In this document: one piece after another, positions 32,761 to 45,689 of the stretch
How positions within the stretch are numbered: position 1 is the first letter of the stretch
How the letters are laid out: each line of letters opens with the position of its first letter
Assembly: GCF_949987535.1 (NCBI RefSeq)
Contig: NC_080082.1
Coordinates: 27,507,164 to 27,571,163, forward strand
DNA: 64,000 bases
Origin: Balaenoptera acutorostrata
Taxonomy: Eukaryota; Chordata; Mammalia; Artiodactyla; Balaenopteridae
Direction of reading: 5' to 3'
The notes under the pieces: generated by a model
The model's input: the letters and a program-made list of their open reading frames with translations, nothing else
Told to the model about the DNA's origin: nothing
The model's database searches: none
Made by a program: the position numbers and the translations under genes

Positions 32761-33103
32761 ATAATTGATAAAGAATGCAAGTCAAAGGTACACATCTGAA
32801 AATATCAACTTTAAATCTGATTTACTCAGTATTAATTTTAGGTGATAGATTAAGTAAAATTAATGATACAAGCCAAATGATGCCTGCATCAAATTCAATG
32901 TGCATAATGCTCTTGACAGCATCAAAGGAATTAAATTGTTTGAGGAAAACCTGCGATTATGTTTATCAAACATCTGTCACTGATGCTAAACAAATTGCAG
33001 AATCTCGTGATTTTGACACCAATTTGTTCACCCTTTAAAATAAACATGAAAAAGAGGGAAAAGATCTTCACTTGAAAATCTTATGATCAGAAAGTTACAT
33101 TCT

Positions 33104-36100
33104 TTTTTTTTTAACATCTTTTTTTTTCCAACATCTTAATTGGAGTATAATTGCTCTACAATGGTGTGTTAGCTTCTGCTGTATAACAAAGTGAATCAGC
33201 CATACGTATACACGTATTCCCATATCCCCTCCCTCTTGTGTCTCCCTCCCACCCTCCCCACCCCACCCCTCTAGGTGGTCACAAAGCACCAAGCTGATCT
33301 CCCTGTGCTATGCGGCTGCTTCCCACTAGCTATCTATCTTACATTTGGTAGTGTATATATGTCCATGCCACTCTCTCACCTCATCCCAGCCCACTCCTCC
33401 CCCTTCCCGTGTCCTCAAGTCCACTCTCCATGTCTGCATCTTTATTCCTGTCCTGCCCCTAGGTTTTTTTTTTTTTTTTAGATTCCATATATATGCATTA
33501 GCATATGGTATTTGTTTTTCTCTTTCTGACTTACTTCACTCTGTATGACAGACTCTAACTCCATCCACCTCACTACAAATAACTCAATTTCGTTTCCTTT
33601 TATGGCTGAGTAATATTCCATCGTATATATGTGCCACATCTTCTTTATCCATTCATCTGTCGATGGACACTTAGGTTGTTTCCATGTCCTGGCTATTGTA
33701 AATAGAGCTGCAATGAACATTGTGGTACATGACTCTTTTTGAATTATGGTTTTCTCAGGGTATATGCCCAGTAGTGGGATTGCTGGGTCGTATGGTAGTT
33801 CTATTTTTAGCTTTTTAAGGAACCTCCATACTGTTTTCCATAGTGGTTGTATCAATTTACTTTCCCACCAACAGTGCAAGAGGGTTCCCTTTTCTCCACA
33901 CCCTCTCCAGCATTTATTGTTTGTAGATTTTTTGATGATGGCCATTCTGACTAGTGTGAGGTGATACCCCACTGTAGTTTTGATTTGCATTTCTCTAATG
34001 ATTAGTGATGTTGAGCATCCTTTCATGTGTTTGTTGGCAATCTGTATATCTTCTTTGGAGAAATGTCTATTTAGATCTTCTGCCCATTTTTGGACTGGGT
34101 TGTTTGATTTTTTGATATGGAGCTGCATGAGCTGCTTGTAAATTTTGGAGATTAATCCTTTGTCAGTTGCTTCATTTGCAAATATTTTCTCCCATTCTGA
34201 GGATTGTCTTTTCGTCTTGTTTATGGTTTCCTTTGCTGTTCAAAAGCTTTTAAGTTTCATTAGGTCCCATTTGTTTATTTTTGTTTTTATTTCCATTTCT
34301 CTAGGAGGTGGGTCAAAAAAGATCTTGCTGTGATTTATGTCATAGAGTGTTCTGCCTATGTTTTCCTCTAAGTTTTATAGTGTCTGGGCTTACATTTAGG
34401 TCTTTAATCCATTTTGTGTTTATTTTTGTGTATGGTGTTAGGAAGTGTTCTAATTTCATTCTTTTACATGTAGCTGTCCAGTTTTCCCAGAACCACTTAT
34501 TGAAGAGGCTGTCTTTTCTCCATTGTATTTTCTTGCCTCCTTTGTCATAAATTAGATGCCCTTATGTGCATGGGTTTATCTCTGGGCATTCTATCCTGTA
34601 CCATTGATCTATATTTCTGTTTTTGTGCCAGTACCGTACTGTCTTGATTACTGTAGCTTTGTGGTATAGTTTGAAGTCAGGGAGCCTGATTCCTCCAACT
34701 CTGTTTTTCTTTCTCAAAATTGCTTTGGCTATTCGGGGTCTTTTGTGTTTCCATATGAATTGTAAAATTTTTTGTTCTAATTCTGTGAAGAATGCCATTG
34801 GTAGTTTGATAAGGATTGCATTGAATCTGTAGATTGCTTTGGGTAGTATAGTCATTTTCAAAATATTGATTCTTCCAATCCAAGAACATGGTATATTTCT
34901 CCACCTGTTTATGTCATCTTCGATTTCTTTCATTAGTGTTTTATAGTTTTCTGAGTACAAGTCTTTCACCTCCTTAGGCAGGTTTATTCCTAGGTATTTT
35001 ATTCTTTGTGCTGCAGTGGTAAGTGGGTGTGTTTCCTTAATTTCTCTTTCTGATTTTTCAATGTTGGTGTATAGGAATGCCAGAGATTTCTGTGCATGAA
35101 TTTTGTATCCTGCAACCTTACCAAATTCATTGATTAGTTCTAGCAGTTTTCTGGTGGCCTCTTTAGGATTTTCTATGTATAGTATCATGTCGTCGGCAAA
35201 CAGTGACAGTTTTACTTCTTCTTTTCCAGTTTGTATTCCTTTTATTTCTTTTTCTTCTCTGATTGCTGTGGCTAGGACTTCCAAAACTATGTTGAATAAG
35301 AGTGGTGAGAGTGGACATCCTTGTCTTGTTCCTGATCTTAGTGGAAATGCTTTCAGTTTTTCACCATTGAGTATGATGCTTGCTGTGGGTTTGTCATATA
35401 TGGCCTTTATTATGTTGAGGTAGGTTCCCTCTATGCCCATTTTCTGGAGAGTTTTTATCGTAAATCAGTGTTGAAGTTTGTCAAAAGCTTTTTGTGCATC
35501 TATTGAGATGATCATATGGTTTTTATTCCTTAATTTGTTAATGTGGTGTATCACATTGATTGATTTGCGTATATTGAAGAATCCTTGCATCCCTGGGATA
35601 AATCCCACTTGATCATGGTGTATGATCCTTTTAATGTGCTGTTGGATTCTGTTTGCTAGTATTTTGTTCAGCATTTTTGCATCTCTGTTCATCAGTGATA
35701 TTGGTCCATAATTTTCTTTTTTTGTGATATCTTTTTCTGGTTTTGGTATCAGGGTGATGGTGGCTTCGTAGAATGAATTTGGGAGTGTTTCTCCCTCTGC
35801 AATTTTTTGGAAGAGTTTGAGAAAGATCGGTGTTAGCTCTTCTCTAAATGTTTGATAGAATTTGCCTGTGAAGCCATCTGGTCCTGGACTTTTGTTTGTT
35901 GGAAGATTTTTAATTACGGTTTCAATTTCATTACTTGTGATAGGTCTGTTTATATTTTCTAATTCCTCCTGGTTCAGTCTTGGAAAATAGTACATTTCCA
36001 AGAATTTGTCCATTTCTTCGTGGTTGTCCATTTTATTGGCATATAGTTGTTTGTAGTAGTCTCTTATAATTCTTTGTATTTCTGCAGTGTCAGTTGTGAT

Positions 36101-36740
36101 TTCTCCATTTTCATTTCTAATTTTATTGATTGCGTCCTCTCCTTTTTTTTCTTGATGAGTCTGGTTAAGGGTTTATCAATTTTGTTTATCTTCTCAAAGA
36201 ACAAGCTTTTAGTTTTATTGATCTTTGCTATTGTTTTCTTTGTTTCTATTTCATTTATTTCTGCTCTGATCTTTATGATTTCTTTCCTTCTACTGACTTA
36301 GGGTTTTCTTTGTTCTTCATTCTCTAGTTGTTTTAAGTGTAGGGTTAGATTGTTTATTTGAGACTTTTCTTGTTTCTTGAGGTGAGATTGTATTGCTATA
36401 AACTTCCCACTTAGAACTGCTTTTGCTGCGTCCCATAGGTTTTGGGTCATCATGTTTTCATTGTCATTTGTTTCTATGTATTTTTTTATTTCTTCTTTGA
36501 TTTCTTCAGTGATCTCTTGGTTATTTAGGAGTGCACTGTTTAGCCTCCATATATTTGTGTTTTTTACAGGTTTTTTTCCTGTAATTGATTTCCAGTCTCA
36601 TAGCGTTGTGGTCAGAAAAGATGCTTGATATGATTTCAATTTTCTTAAATTTTCCGAGGCTTGATTTTTGACCCAAGATGTGATCTATCCTGGAGAATGT
36701 TCCATGTGCACTTGAGAAGAAAGTGTATTCTGCCACTTTT
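33104..36740 (-). mobile_element. 5'-truncated L1 with broken ORF2
   Basis: In element order it starts inside the endonuclease part of ORF2 (near 36740) and runs to the 3' end at 33104, with ORF2 pieces at 36521-36766, 35465-36031, 34562-35440 and 33478-34128 in shifted frames. The FADD reverse-transcriptase motif survives in the 34562-35440 piece. The 3'UTR is about 370 bp and ends in the common form 'caccattgtagagcaattat' before the A-tail, unlike that of the young L1 at 23.9-30 kb, so it belongs to a different lineage. ORF1 is absent. Not functional. Target duplications were not found. Confidence 0.93.
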
Positions 36741-38640
36741 CTCTGTATTATTTCTTGTAATTGCATGTGAACCTACAATTATCTTAAAAAGTTTAATTAA
36801 AAAAGCAAGATGCAGAACAATGTATGTAGCATGATACTATTTTTATAAAAAGTAGGACTATATTTATAGATATGTTTGTCTTTGCATATTAATAAAATAT
36901 GCATATTAATGAAAATGATAACTGGTTTCCTCTCGGAAGGAGAACTAGGAGACTGAAGGAAGGAGGAGGGAGACTTACTTTCCATCGTATAACCTTTTGC
37001 ATGGTTTGATATTTTAAACCTGTGAATGTATACTTTCACATTAAAAACCCCAAGAAATTTAAAAACAAAGCAAATGTGAAATTTGAATAAATATTTTTTT
37101 AAGGAAAGTAAAGATGAGCACTTATAAACCATCACTTTATATACTATAAATATCCTATGCCCCTTTTAGTGAGGAAAATCAGGACTTTTACTGGGAGGAG
37201 GGGAAATGGATGCTTGGCAAGTGCCAGCAACCTGCACCCCCTTTGGAAGGCCACCTGTGCCTCCTAACTTATAAATCCAGGGTGGGGAAGGGTGTCACTG
37301 CACCCCATGTACCAACAGGGCACCATTTGCCAACATTCTGCTGCTGGCTGTGTAGACAGCCGTGACTCCACTCCAAGCCACCATAGCTCAGTCCCAGGGG
37401 AGGCTTTTATCTTCTGAAATATCATTACACATAATTTAAAATTTAAAATCAACGCTCAGACCCAGCCACATAGATGTTCTTATGTATTAACATGTTGCGT
37501 GCTGAAGATAAAGAAGGCCCACACTCCTGCTGGATCGGGAAATGCCCCCCCAATTCTGATCCCTTGTGGTAAAGCTATTTACTTGGGGCTGTTGGACCTT
37601 TAGAAACAGACCCAGTTTATTTAGTTGAACACGATCAATATCATGTCATCATTACTGAGTTCTTTTAACTCGCTGACAGATGATCATGTTTCCCTAATAT
37701 CTGTTGATGAAACCTCTTCTTAGGGATAAAGAATTTTATTTAACAAAAAATAGAAAAATTAACTGAAGCGCCTATAAAAATACACTTTAAAAGTCCTGCA
37801 TCCCACTCTAGCAGTAGACAAAAGACAGTATCACACAGTTGAAATTTAAAATGTGAGATTTAAAGTACAAAAAGTATAACTTGATTCCATGTTGAACAGA
37901 TCAAGAACTTATTTTTTTAAAAATCTCTTTCCCTCCCCCATCTCCAATCAAAGATCTAAAATATTTCAGACCTGAAAGATGCTCAAATCTGTCAGTGCTT
38001 AGCAGTTGGGAAACCAATGCAAATAGAACATTACACCTCCCCAAAACTACTGTTCCTGTTCTTTCCACACAACAAGCCACATTACAGACCGTGAAAAACA
38101 TAAGCCTTGCTGGTTATACTAACAGTGATACCAAAAAACACGCTTAATGCCAGAAACTGAGCATTCAGTTTTCTTGCAAGCAATGCAGTGTGAAAAAATA
38201 TATATAGAAAAGTGATAACTTTGGCAGCTAGCATGTTTAAGAAATAATGCACAAAAACACAAGGGAAGAAATGGATCTCAGATTTACGAAAATTCATGAT
38301 CTTTAATGCTTGTAGGGGTTAGATCTTTGATACACTTTGGAAGGCCAGGCTTAGGCAAAGCCCAAGTATGTGAGAGATATCTTCAGTGTCCCCTTTGGGC
38401 ACGGATTCTGTCACTGGGACTGGGCACTCCACTGGGGACCTCTGAGAGCCACCTCTCTTTAACCTGCTCAGTCCTCAGAGCCTGTGCAGGAAGGGCCACC
38501 TTTCCTGGAACACCAAAATCATGCATCACTGGTGGTAATGGCTTTGCCTGCTTGTGCTGGTGTTCTGGCTTCTAGTGCACTAGCTGACATGTCTAGGGTG
38601 ATCAACTATCCTGGTTTGTCCGGGACAGAGGCGTTTCTTG
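36741..38640. other. Intergenic, mostly unrecognised
   Basis: 36770-37110 reads like a decayed LINE-type 3' region ('catgatactatttttataaa') but I cannot assign it. From 37.1 to 38.6 kb I see no gene, RNA or confident repeat. Confidence 0.35.
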
Positions 38641-38644
38641 GGAC

Positions 38645-39765
38645 ACAGGACTTTTAGTGTTAAAACTGACTTGATCCCAGATTAAAGACTTAAAACTATA
38701 AAACTCTTTGAAGAAAACATAAGGGAAAAGCTTCATGACATTGGGCTTGGCAATAATTTCATGGATATGACACCCAAAACTCGGGCAACAAAAGCAAAAA
38801 AAAAAAAAAAAAAAAAGGTGCTCAACATTGCTAAACATCAGGGAAATGCAAATGAAAACCACAAATGAGATATCACATCACACCTATTAGAATGGCTATT
38901 ATCAGAAAAACAAAGATAACAAGTGTTGGCAAGGATGTGGAGAAACTGGAAACCATGTACACTGTTGGTGGGAATACAAAACGGTGCAGCCATTGCATGT
39001 ATGTAGGTTCTTCAAAAAATTAAAAATAGAACTACATATGATCTAGAAATCCCACTCCTGGGTACATATCCAAAAGTACTGAAATCAGGATGTTGAAGAG
39101 ATAATCTGCATCCCCATGTTCACTGAAGCATTATTTACAATTGCCAAGATATGGAAACAACCCAACCGTCCATCAACAGATGAATGGACAAAGAAAATAT
39201 GGTGTATACATACAATGGAATATCATTCAGCCTTAAGAAAAGAAGGAAATCCTACCATTTGCAACAACATTCGTGGACCTGGAAGACATTATGCTAATGA
39301 AATAAGTCAGTCACAGAAGGACAACTACTGCATGATTCCACTTATATGAAGTATCTAAAATAGTCAAACTTATAGAAGTAGAAAATAGAATGGTGGTTGC
39401 CAGGGGATGGGGGAGGGGAGCATAGGGAATTGTTCAATGGGTATAAAGTTACAGCTATACAAGATGAATATGTTCTAGAGATCTACTGTATGACATAGTG
39501 CCTATAATTAACAATATGGTGTTTTGCACTTAAACCTCAAGAGGATAAATATGTTAAATGCTCTTAACACACACGCACGTACGCACACACACACACACAC
39601 AAAGCAAAGGGGTACAAGGGAACTTCTGGAGGTGGTAGATATGTTTATTTCTTTATAGTGGTGATGAATCATGGATGTATGCATATATCCACACTCATCA
39701 AAATGTATACATCAGATATGTACAGTTTTTGTCTATCATTTATACTTCAATAAAGCTGTAAAAAA
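38645..39765 (+). repeat. Old L1M fragment with internal poly(A)
   Basis: It tracks ORF2 C-terminal and 3'UTR sequence ('gaaactggaaaccatgtaca', 'ggtggttgccaggggatggg'). A 21-base A run at 38796-38816 interrupts it where consensus sequence is missing, which may mark an internal deletion. Ends in an A-rich tail. Confidence 0.78.
39569..39601 (+). repeat. (CA)n microsatellite with interruptions
   Basis: About 33 bp of CA units interrupted by 'gcacgtacgc'. Confidence 0.9.
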
Positions 39766-39927
39766 AAAAGAGGTAAGATACATAATTTAATGAATGTTTG
39801 GTCAGTGCCCTGCAGCAGATCTGAATAATCTTGATGATTTTGTCATGGCAATCTCAATTTAATGCTAAAATATAAATTCAAATTTGAAATGTTTAGTCCC
39901 CCATTTTAAGATTAAAATATTAGACTT

Positions 39928-40143
39928 TCTTAAAAATAAAAACAGGGACTTCCCTGGCGGTCCAGTGGTTAAGACTTCACCCTTCAATGCAGGGGGGGTG
40001 AGGGTTCGATCCTTGGTCGGGAGCTAAGATCCCATATGCCTAGTGGACAAAAAAATCAAAAAATAAAAATTTATTGTAACAAATTCAATAAAGACTTTAA
40101 AAATGGTCCACATCAAAAAAAAATCTTAAAAAAAATAAAAACA
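39928..40143 (+). mobile_element. Short CHR-1-type SINE with its own 3' tail
   Basis: Body 39945-40123: 'gggacttccctggcggtcca' head, B-box-like 'gggttcgatcct', then the tail 'aattcaataaagactttaaa' and A-rich end. The flanks are 'tcttaaaaataaaaaca' at 39928-39944 and a copy lengthened by three A at 40124-40143. Confidence 0.9.
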
Positions 40144-40159
40144 AACCCAACTGAGCCAG

Positions 40160-40690
40160 TCCCATCCTCAATAGCCAAAAGGTGGAAGCAACACAAGTGT
40201 CCACTGACGAATAAATGGATAAACAAAATGGGGTCAACCCACACAATGGAATATTATTCAGCCTTCAAAAGGAAGGGAATTCTGACACATGCTGCCACAT
40301 GGATGAAACTAGAGGACATTATGGGGAGTGAAATAAGCCAGTCACAAAAGGACAAATACCGTATGATCCACTTATATGTGGTCCCTAGAGTAGTCAGATT
40401 TAGGGACAGAAAGGAGAATGGTGACTGCCAGGAAATGGGGGGCAGGGGTGTTGTTTAATGGGTGCAGAGTTCCAGTGGGGAAGATGAAAGTGTTCTTGAG
40501 ATGGATGGTGGTGATGGTTGCACAACAATGTGAATGTACTTAATGCCATAGTATGTACTTAAGGTACACACTGTATACAGAATGTATGTAATGCCCCTGT
40601 GCACCTAAACTGGTTAAAATGGCAAATTTTGTTATATATTTTTTTACCACGATACCATTTTCGTAAATTTAAAAATTAAAAAATAAAACT
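40160..40690 (+). repeat. Old L1M 3' fragment
   Basis: 'gtggaagcaacacaagtgtc', 'atggatgaaactagaggaca' and 'gtcacaaaaggacaaatacc' are decayed ORF2 C-terminal sequence, followed by an L1M 3'UTR-like end. Confidence 0.78.
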
Positions 40691-41270
40691 GAGTCAGTGC
40701 TAGGCAAACCATGTCTTATACCTTGGTACTTTTTCCTCTCCTCCCTTTCATCACCTGCTCATTCAAACCGAGGTCCCATAGGTGGAGAATTCCCTGTCAC
40801 AGCCCCTGTTGTTGGAAATGCAGGTTCTGAAGCACAGGATCTTACTTTCCCTCCAGCCCGGGATACAGCTGATTGGATGGGTAGACCCCTGATCCAAACA
40901 GAGCATGACTCATGGGCTGGACCAATCAGATTCTTCCCTTGACTATTGCACTAATTGACACAAAGCGCAGCTGCTGTCTGCACTGGACACCAGAGTGGAG
41001 AAACAGAGAAACCAAGCAAGAGGGAGAGGGGCTGAGAGGGACCCCTTCTTGGAGGCTTGCGGATTCAGCCTTCTTTGGATTACGTGAGGACTCTATTCTT
41101 ACGATACCCTCCTTTCACTCAAGCTACTTGGACGGGATTTTTCCCCCAGCTCCCCAAAGGCCAGTTGTACTCACTGAGAAACCTTCTGTAGTTAGAACCA
41201 CTTGATAAAATTGGATTATATCTGCATGAATGTAATAAAAATAAACCCGGGGAAATCACATAGGCTATAG
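40691..41270. other. Intergenic, possible unassigned old repeat
   Basis: No gene recognised. Parts resemble old MER-type repeats ('gagcatgactcatgggctgg', 'accaatcagattcttccctt') that also appear in 41590-42060 and 49680-50030. No family assigned. Confidence 0.35.
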
Positions 41271-41470
41271 CAATGATTCTCAACAGGGGGCGACTTTGCT
41301 TCCCAAGGGATATTTGCTAACTTTTAGCGACATCTCTGGTTGTCAGAATAGGAAGGAGAAAGTAGGTAGGTCCACTGGCTTCTAGTGGGTAGAGGCCAGG
41401 ATGTCAGCCACAACAAGGAATTGTCTGTCTCAAAATGTGAGTAGTGACAAGCTTGAAAAACTCTGCTGCA
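41271..41470 (+). mobile_element. MER5-type hAT-Charlie remnant
   Basis: It starts 'caatgattctcaacaggggg', continues 'gcgacatctctggttgtcag' and ends near 'aactctgctg', following MER5. Non-autonomous and old. Confidence 0.75.
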
Positions 41471-42125
41471 GAGGATTGGAGCCTTGAAAAAAATATGCAC
41501 AAGAATTTATTCAGACCCTTAATTTTCTATAAATTGAAAACATTTAAAAGTATTTTCAACCTCTGAGACAGAGGCGATGGAGGACGTGAGTTGTTTTTGC
41601 TGGCTCAGAATCTGTTCACTGTTGATTTGCCCTTAGGAAACTGCCCTTCCCCACTCTCAGTCCATGTGGTTTCTGCCAAGTTGACCTGGGTGGTCATGGA
41701 ACTCAGGCTGGCCAGTCAGAATATCAACACCTCCCTCCCTCCTATTCTCAATAGTGATGCGGTAAAGAGATGGGTATGTGACCAAACCAGACCCATCCTG
41801 GGATCAGGAGCATGCTCTTTGGGTAGGGGATGCTGTGAAGGTAACTCTGGCCACCTGGCGGGGAGCACCTAGCTAACCTGGCAGCCCGCAGAGACAGGTG
41901 AGCAGAGAGATGGGGCGAGTGAGACTGGGTCCTCTTTCAGGCATTGGATCTAGCTATGCCAGAGGCACCCCCTTCAGCTCTCATTGACATGAGCAGGTAC
42001 CTTCCAATTTTGACTTAAGCCACCTGAAGTTGGGTTTCTGTCACTTAATACTGAGAAGTGGAGTAGCTCAGATAATACCTCTGTCATAGGTTTAGCAAAG
42101 CACGGAAAGACACCTATGGTAACAT

Positions 42126-42154
42126 GTGGTGTGTGTGTGTGTGCGTGTGTGTGT
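42126..42154 (+). repeat. (GT)n microsatellite
   Basis: About 29 bp of GT units with one GC interruption. Confidence 0.92.
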
Positions 42155-42374
42155 AAAATATCAATACTATGGAGTCTTGCTTTATTGTCTTTCCCAACAT
42201 AAGATCCATATACCTTGCTCCCACCCTACCTACCTCATTCCCTGTTGGTTTCCTCCCAATACTCTCTCCTCTGCCAGCCGAGTCACACAGTCCTTATTGC
42301 CTTCAGCCCTTTGTGCCTACACTTCTCTGTGTACCAGTGTCTACCTGCTGGTCCCAGAGAACTGAATGTCAGCT

Positions 42375-42605
42375 CATGCTTACTGAGCACCTACTAGGTG
42401 CCGTACACTGTGCAAATACTGCATGTGCATGGCCTTATTTGACCTGCAAAACCACTCTCTGTGTAGGAACTATAATTGTTCTCATTTTACAAATTAGGAA
42501 TTTGCTCAAGATCTCTCAGCTCTCCAGAGGCTGACCTGGAATTCAAACTCAAGTTCATTGGGTTCCATTGCCTGCGATCTTAACCACTATACCACACTGC
42601 CATCT
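42375..42605 (-). repeat. MIR SINE
   Basis: Read on the minus strand it is a MIR. On the plus strand the signs are 'cttactgagcacctactagg', 'cattttacaaattaggaatt' and the terminal 'gatcttaaccactataccac'. Confidence 0.8.
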
Positions 42606-43900
42606 ATTTTTTTTTAAAGACTAATTACTTGAGTCAGAAAAAAGTGTCTATGGAATTGAATCAATACATTTCTGAGTCATTTTTTTCCCTAAAGAGGCTT
42701 AAATATGAAGAAAGTTGCAACTTTTCAGTATTTATGGCTTAGCTTTCATAATCTCAAGGCATTTTTTAATAGAATACAGATTACCAAAGTTTCCACAAAA
42801 GGAAATGTAACTTCAATAGTTCTGGGCTGGTCTGCCAGCTGCACACCACTATGTAAACTTTTAAATCACTGTTTGACAATGCACAGGCAATGCTTAGTAA
42901 TATATGATGCCACGTGGCTCTGTGTCAGCATTCCTGAGTCATGGCTGGGTACCTATAACAGCCAAGTGACATATGCTTTAACGGGGTCTGACTCACTTAT
43001 GTAAGCCTCATTAACTTGACAGAGTTTGTTTTATAAAATTGAAGAGGATTCTCTGAACTTTGATTTTTTTCATCTCTCTATATAACAATGATATGAGTTC
43101 AAAATTATCCCCATAGCCTCGTGTGACTTCATCTTAGTCATTGCTCTCCTTTCATCTTGAGTGAAATTTCTTTAAAGCATAGTATTATCCTTGCTGTGCC
43201 CACCTTTTGCTCCATACTCACTTCTACACCTCTTACAGGCTGGCTCTCTGGCTTCTGCTCCCTCCATGTCACTGAACTTCTCCACAACCTCCTAGATCCA
43301 ATGGACCCTTTGCTGATCTTACCTGGTTTGGCTTCTCTGCAGCATACTATCTGCCACTCCATTCTTCCTGGTATTTTTTTCTCCCTTGCATTTCAGGATA
43401 GAATTCTTCCTTGGTACTTCTCTTGTCTTTCAACACTAACTTTTAGCCTCTCTTGCTGGATGCATTTTTTCTTCTTCTCTTTCCATGGAGATATTCTGTG
43501 CTTACTCCCTTTTTCCTTTCTAGTCTAAACGTTATTTTCCATGAATCTATCCTCTACCCCACTGTCTTGAGGATCTTTCTCAGGTAACCTGAATAAATCT
43601 TTGGGTTCCCAGTGCCCATCTCAGCTTGATGTGACATTCAAAGAAACACACCCCAGTGACCAAAGTTAATTAAAAATACTTCCAACATTCACTTCTACAT
43701 CTTAAAGAACATCAAAAGGAGTCCAATTCTTAACCCTAGACACTACCTACCCAAATCCTCTTTCCTTATTACATAGTCATTTAAAAGAATAAAGTAAATT
43801 TACATGCACTGGTCTGAAAGCTAAAATGATTAGCATACTCTTCAGTAAAAAAACACAAGTTGCAAACAAAGATGTATACCACAATTCCATTCATGTTTTT
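42606..43900. other. Intergenic, nothing firmly recognised
   Basis: 43180-43640 has an L2-like pyrimidine-rich character but no clear landmark. No exons or RNA genes seen. Confidence 0.35.
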
Positions 43901-43919
43901 CAAAGAGTGTATGTGAAAG

Positions 43920-44147
43920 GTGGGGTGGAGGGGATGGACTGGGAGTTTAGGATTAACAGAGGCCAACGATTATATATAGAATGTAAACAACGAGGTCCTA
44001 CTGTACAGCACAGGGAACTATATTCAGTATCCTGTAATGAACCATAATGGAAAAGAATATTAATATCTCTATCTGAATCACTTTGCTGTACACCAGAAAC
44101 TAACACAACATTGTAAATTAACTAATTTTCAATAAAATAAATTTTTT
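43920..44147 (+). mobile_element. Short L1 3'-end insertion
   Basis: About 230 bp of L1 3'UTR ('aggtcctactgtacagcaca', 'gggaactatattcagtatcc', 'tgaatcactttgctgtacac') ending in 'caataaaataaatttttta'. Imperfect copies of a target site flank it at 43902-43919 and 44148-44166. Confidence 0.8.
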
Positions 44148-44166
44148 AAAAGTATATGTGAGAATA

Positions 44167-45486
44167 CAAAAATAAACTCAAAATGGATTAAAGACCTAAA
44201 TGTAAGGCCAGACACTATAAAACTCTTAGAGGAAAACATAGGCAGAACACTCTATGACATAAATCACAGCAAGATCCTTTTTGACCCACCTCCTAGAGAA
44301 ATGGATATCAAAACAAAAATAAACAAATGAGACCTAATGAAACTTAAAAGCTTTTGCACAGCAAAGGAAACCATAAACAAGACGAAAAGACAACCCTCAG
44401 AATGGGAGAAAATATTTGCAAATGAAGCAGCTGACAAAGGATTAATCTCCAAAATTTACAAGCAGCTCATGCAGCTCAATATCAAAAAAACAAACAACCC
44501 AATCCAAAAATGGCCAGAAGACCTAAACAGACATTTCTCCAAAGAAGATATACAGATTGCCAACAAACACATGAAAGGATGCTCAACATCACTAACCATT
44601 AGAGAAATGCAAATCAAAACTACAGTGAGGTATCACCTCACAGCAGCCAGAATGGCCATCATCAAAAAGTCTACAAACAATAAATGCTGGAGAAGGTGTG
44701 GAGAAAAGGGAACCCTCTTGCACTGTTGGTGGGAATGTAAACTGATACAGCTACTATGGAGAACAGTATGAAGGTTCCTTAAAAAACTAAAAATAGAACT
44801 ACCATACAACCCAGCAATCCCACTACTGGGCATATACCCTGAGAAAACCATAATTCAAAAAGAGTCATGTACCAAAATGTTCATTGCAGCTCTATTTACA
44901 ATAGCCAGGACATGGAAGCAACCTAAGTGTCCATCGACAGATGAATGGATAAAGAAGATGTGGCACATATATACAATGGAATATTACTCAGCCATAAAAG
45001 GAAACGAAATTGAGTTATTTGTAGTGAGGTGGATGGACTTAGAGTCTGTCATACAGAGTGAAGTAAGTCAGAAAGAGAAAAACAAACACTGTATGCTAAC
45101 ATATATATATGGAATCTAAAAAAAAAAAAAAAAAAGGTTCTGAAGAACCTAGGGGCAGAACAGGAATAAAGACGCAGACGTAGAGAATGGACTTGAGGAC
45201 ATGGGGAGGGGGAAGGGTAAGCTGGGACGAAGTGAGAGAGTGGCATGGACATATATACACTACCAAACATAAAATAGATAGCTAGTGGGAAGCAGCTGCG
45301 TAGCACAGGGAGATCAGCTCGGTGTTTTGTGACCACCTAGAGGGGTGGGATAGGGAGGGTGGGAGGGAGATGCAAGAGGGAGGAGATATGGGGATATATG
45401 TATATGTATAGCTGATTCACTTTGTCATAAAGCAGAAACTAACACACCATTGTAAAGCAATTATACTCCAATAAAGATGTTTAAAA
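44167..45486 (+). mobile_element. 5'-truncated L1, ORF2 C-terminus plus 3'UTR
   Basis: About 1.3 kb. It encodes a decayed ORF2 C-terminal part (frames at 44337-44771 and 44877-45119, including a damaged Cys-rich motif [18 protein letters not shown]) and a 3'UTR ending 'caccattgtaaagcaattat' with an A-rich tail. Flanks at 44148-44166 and 45487-45504 are a target duplication with two mismatches. Confidence 0.88.
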
Positions 45487-45689
45487 AAAAGTATACGTGA
45501 GCATATATAGGCAAAATTTAAGCATGAAACACAAAATTATTAACAGGTGGTGATCTCAGGGCAAGATGATGGTGGAGGGAGAGAGAGATTAGAGGAATGG
45601 AGGGTTTTTATAGACAAACACACACATACACACACACAGGTATTTATGGGTCATTTTAACGTTTTGTGTTGTTTAATATTTTCAAAGAA

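Noticed and set aside
32775..33038. An 87-codon + frame between a SINE and an L1
   Set aside because: I could not match it to any protein, and it has no splice sites or neighbours supporting an exon or processed pseudogene.
36720..36760. Target duplication for the broken L1 based on 'agaaagt..attct' at both ends
   Set aside because: The right-hand match is L1 consensus sequence within ORF2, so the similarity to the left flank is coincidence.
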